Origin: Listeria ivanovii subsp. ivanovii
GTDB lineage: Bacteria > Bacillota > Bacilli > Lactobacillales > Listeriaceae
Reading direction: 5' to 3'
Assembly: GCF_900187025.1 (NCBI RefSeq)
Contig: NZ_LT906478.1
Span: 542,001-606,000 of the forward strand
DNA length: 64,000 nucleotides
Shown: positions 54,263 to 64,000 of the stretch, piece after piece
Numbering within the stretch: the first letter of the stretch is position 1
Layout: every line of letters begins with the position of its first letter
Program-made: the position numbers and the translations under genes
The notes under the pieces: generated by a model
The model's input: only the letters and a program-made list of their open reading frames with translations
Told to the model about the DNA's origin: nothing
Databases searched by the model: none

Positions 54263-54910
54263 ATGAAATATATTGAATTCTATGATTATGTGAAGAGAGA
54301 TGCAATTATTTACACATATCTTCTCAGTAATTTTTCTCACGTATTTAAAAAGATAAAAGCATGGGAAAGCATTACAGTTGATCGAGATCATATCCTGTTG
54401 ATGAAAAAAGGCACATTAATTGAAGAAAGTGCAGGTAAGAAAAAAGGAATCGCACGTTGCTTCTTCCAAAAAAGCTTTGTTTTTCCAACTCGCCATACAC
54501 TTGAGTTGAAAGCATTAGAAACTACGGAAATTTGCCTTATTTCAGCAGAAACAGTATTCGGGAAATTAGAGAAAGAACAAATATTGTCTGTTTTTTTCTT
54601 GCAGATTGCGGAAAAGAATGAACAGGATTTGAAACGGCAAGAGTTACTTGGAACAGAAGCTTCCAAAAATAAAATTGTTGCTACACTTAATTTCTTACTA
54701 GAAAATGATTTGACTAATAAGAAAATGCCAGTTTTTTCAGATTGGCTTCACATAAATATTCTAGCAAAATTAGCAAACTGTTCAGTCCCTACAACTTCTT
54801 CTGTTGTAAATGAATTGCACAATCAAGGTGTACTGGACATTAAATCATCGCCATGGAAGCTGAATAGTCGAGAGATGAAAATTGACTATTTCGAAAAGGA
54901 AGCTCAGTAA
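54263..54910 (+). CDS. Crp/Fnr (PrfA-like) family regulator
   Basis: A 215-residue regulator with an N-terminal cNMP-like beta-barrel (HILLMKKGTLIEESAGKKKGIARCFFQ) and a C-terminal winged helix (NILAKLANCSVPTTSSVVNELHNQGVLDI, ~167-195). No phosphate-binding cassette for cAMP is present. It immediately precedes the giant surface protein gene, 104 bases apart with a perfect dyad between them, and likely controls that cluster. Confidence 0.85.
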   Translation: MKYIEFYDYVKRDAIIYTYLLSNFSHVFKKIKAWESITVDRDHILLMKKGTLIEESAGKKKGIARCFFQKSFVFPTRHTLELKALETTEICLISAETVFGKLEKEQILSVFFLQIAEKNEQDLKRQELLGTEASKNKIVATLNFLLENDLTNKKMPVFSDWLHINILAKLANCSVPTTSSVVNELHNQGVLDIKSSPWKLNSREMKIDYFEKEAQ

Positions 54911-54955
54911 GTGATAGCTATTTGATAGAAATAAGTCGCAGTGATTCCGGAAGTA

Positions 54956-54981
54956 TGGCAAAATAACTTACTTTTTTGCCA
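54956..54981. promoter_or_regulatory. Perfect dyad upstream of the giant surface protein gene
   Basis: TGGCAAAA (54956-54963) and TTTTGCCA (54974-54981) are perfect 8-bp inverted arms 10 bases apart. The following bases are not a T tract, so an operator for the adjacent Crp-like protein is more likely than a terminator. Confidence 0.5.
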
Positions 54982-55011
54982 AAATTATAACCATAAAGAA
55001 GGTGGAGGTAG

Positions 55012-63269
<8,258 letters not shown>

Positions 63270-63276
63270 CAGATGA

Positions 63277-63295
63277 GATACGCATTTATCGTATC
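63277..63295. repeat. Small dyad between the 784-aa gene and the c-like gene
   Basis: GATACG (63277-63282) and CGTATC (63290-63295) form inverted arms 7 bases apart, extendable by TGA/TCA with one mismatch. No T tract follows. It may be an mRNA hairpin tuning relative expression inside the operon. Confidence 0.35.
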
Positions 63296-63308
63296 ACAAT
63301 TTTCATAA

Positions 63309-64000
<692 letters not shown>

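Noticed and set aside
54263-54910. The Crp-like gene as prfA itself
   Set aside because: Sequence and neighbourhood do not match the plcA-prfA-hly locus; only the general family is shared.

Overview
The window is low-GC Firmicute DNA and reads as a Listeria chromosome of the sensu stricto group. The main evidence is the divergent pair iap (p60 NlpC/P60 hydrolase) and secA2, followed by a gene order matching the lmo0581-lmo0624 region of L. monocytogenes as I remember it (methyltransferase, iap, secA2, AI-2E transporter, WxL trio, photolyase, DAK2-DegV fusion, FNT channel, metX/metY, and so on). The p60 here has three LysM modules and 524 residues instead of the two LysM modules of L. monocytogenes p60. 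That points to a relative such as L. welshimeri, L. seeligeri or L. ivanovii. The species call is an inference. No rRNA, tRNA, CRISPR array, IS element or prophage was seen.

Layout. 1-5.3 kb: end of an RlmI-like methyltransferase, iap and secA2. 5.4-11.2 kb: AI-2E family permease and a WxL surface-protein operon. 11.3-17.5 kb: photolyase, small membrane proteins, a DAK2-DegV fusion and a formate/nitrite-type channel. 17.5-20.2 kb: metX-metY behind a SAM-I riboswitch. 20.4-26 kb: DUF308 protein with a sigma-B-like promoter, an LPXTG protein, a Crp-like regulator, bioY with a BirA-like operator, and a PadR-DUF1700-DUF4097 envelope module. 26-33 kb: a frameshifted acetyltransferase, small membrane proteins, a MATE exporter and a MarR-controlled heterodimeric ABC exporter. 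33-45 kb: rhodanese, LPXTG internalin-like protein, azoreductase, MarR/quinone reductase, acetyltransferases, a decayed glycerophosphodiesterase gene, a lipoprotein, a membrane Ser/Thr kinase beside a frameshifted gene, TauE-type permease, flavodoxin and MerR. 45-51.9 kb: a sugar-uptake locus (GDSL hydrolase, PTS EIICBA, alpha/beta hydrolase, Gfo/Idh dehydrogenase, TIM-barrel isomerase, DeoR regulator) tied together by a shared operator motif. 51.9-53.6 kb: large polytopic membrane protein.

The most unusual region is 54.2-64.0 kb and continues past the window: a Crp-like regulator, a 1967-residue and a 784-residue membrane-anchored extracellular protein built alike, then an 80-residue F-type c-subunit-like protein and a b-subunit-like protein. 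The c-like protein keeps the hairpin architecture but has valine where the ion-binding carboxylate should be and no acidic residue in either membrane helix. This suggests a rotary-ATPase-derived machine that does not pump ions conventionally and is coupled genetically to giant surface proteins.

Three genes look broken: an acetyltransferase (7-bp tandem duplication), a gene beside the Ser/Thr kinase (one extra G) and a GDPD gene (multiple deletions and frameshifts). Several promoters and operators can be read directly, and many small genes start downstream of the longest ORF because a Shine-Dalgarno sequence sits inside that longer ORF.
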